A DNA stretch of 64,000 bases from Rhynchopus euleeides (Eukaryota > Euglenozoa > Diplonemea > Diplonemida > Diplonemidae). Positions 63,479 through 64,000 of the stretch are shown here, one piece after another. The notes below the pieces were generated by a model. It saw only the letters and a list, made by a program, of their open reading frames with translations, did not search any database and was not told the DNA's origin. The stretch lies in the NCBI GenBank assembly GCA_963210315.1, contig OY723273.1:1488001-1552000 (forward strand). The letters are read 5' to 3'. Position numbers and translations under genes: made by a program. Position 1 is the first letter of the stretch; each line of letters starts with the position of its first letter.

Positions 63479-64000
63479 CACCTGCCTGGGATAGCCAGGC
63501 CAGCAACATGGAATAGCACGAGCCGTGTGGCATCTGGGGGTGGCGGGGGTGGTGATCGGCCAGGCTGCCTACCAGTTGCCGCCCTGGCTGTTTTGGCGCC
63601 ACTTCCGTGGTGCCCCTGCTGGTGGCGGGGAACTGGGGACCCTTCTGCTTTTTCACAACACACAACACGACCTCTCTCCCCTCCCCACCCCGCACGCTGC
63701 GAGGTGGCTGGGATGGGGAGGGTGAGATGGCTTGCTGATACTTTCGGTTTGGCGGGTCTTTCGGCCACCGGATGCGGCAGGGGGTTGAGCAAATGCGCTT
63801 GCAGAGCGGAGCAAGAAAGAACAGAATAAAAAAAAGCTCAGGATTTTTCTCACACAGCAGTGCCGATGGGGAGGGGGGTTTTCCCCAACAATTATGATGA
63901 GGGCGGCGAAAAAGGAAGTAAAGGGCAACCGGGCACTTCCATTTGACCACCCCCCCCGCCGTGCTCTTCAGCGGCCCTTCGATCAACTCCCTGCATCCCC
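63479..64000. other. 3' region after the last gene
   Basis: AATAAA at 63825-63830 could be a polyadenylation signal 350 bp after the stop. I see no further gene before the window end. Confidence 0.35.

Overview
The window looks like nuclear DNA of a single-celled eukaryote, most likely a free-living protist. It has cis-spliced genes with short GT-AG introns, an 8-kb membrane receptor-like gene with EGF repeats, PP2A and lipid-transfer genes of eukaryotic type, and many eukaryotic transposons. There is no operon, Shine-Dalgarno or rRNA/tRNA signal. I cannot name the species. Coding regions are GC-rich, use the standard code and use GTATG as the donor in 7 of 8 or more introns I could place. 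Non-coding DNA is full of poly-C/poly-G, (GT)n and (CT)n tracts.

Layout. 1-15.3 kb holds no host gene that I can support. It contains a decayed element with a ubiquitin-protease-like (USP) fragment (about 2.05-3.17 kb), a degenerate element (4.1-5.5 kb), a hAT-type non-autonomous element with an 8-bp target duplication (7284-8184), a CAC-ended element with subterminal repeats and a zinc-finger ORF (9904-12876), and a compact, strongly folded segment that may be a structured RNA (14732-14926). At 15.4-16.5 kb lies a CRAL-TRIO/GOLD (SEC14-like) gene. From 16.8 to 25 kb are a palindromic CACGG element, a TA-flanked element between poly-C runs, and a complete tyrosine-recombinase retrotransposon (20156-24950, minus strand) with the order gag - recombinase - reverse transcriptase - RNase H and split direct repeats. 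At 26.6-34.7 kb is the giant EGF/IPT/multi-TM/PH protein.

From 35838 to 45265 a second copy of the palindromic CACGG element has served as a landing pad. At least four other elements sit inside it, each with its own inverted ends and target duplications. One is an apparently intact hAT transposon whose 1,323-residue transposase carries a USP-like module. A second TA-flanked element lies at 46598-47746.

From 47.98 kb to the end the DNA is a compact gene cluster: a disordered protein, TAP42/IGBP1, a possible small gene, an unknown 169-residue protein, a CID-domain protein, a WW-domain protein and a 1,114-residue protein built from four phytochelatin-synthase-like (peptidase C83) repeats. All nine host genes or candidates lie on the plus strand, while most transposon ORFs lie on the minus strand.
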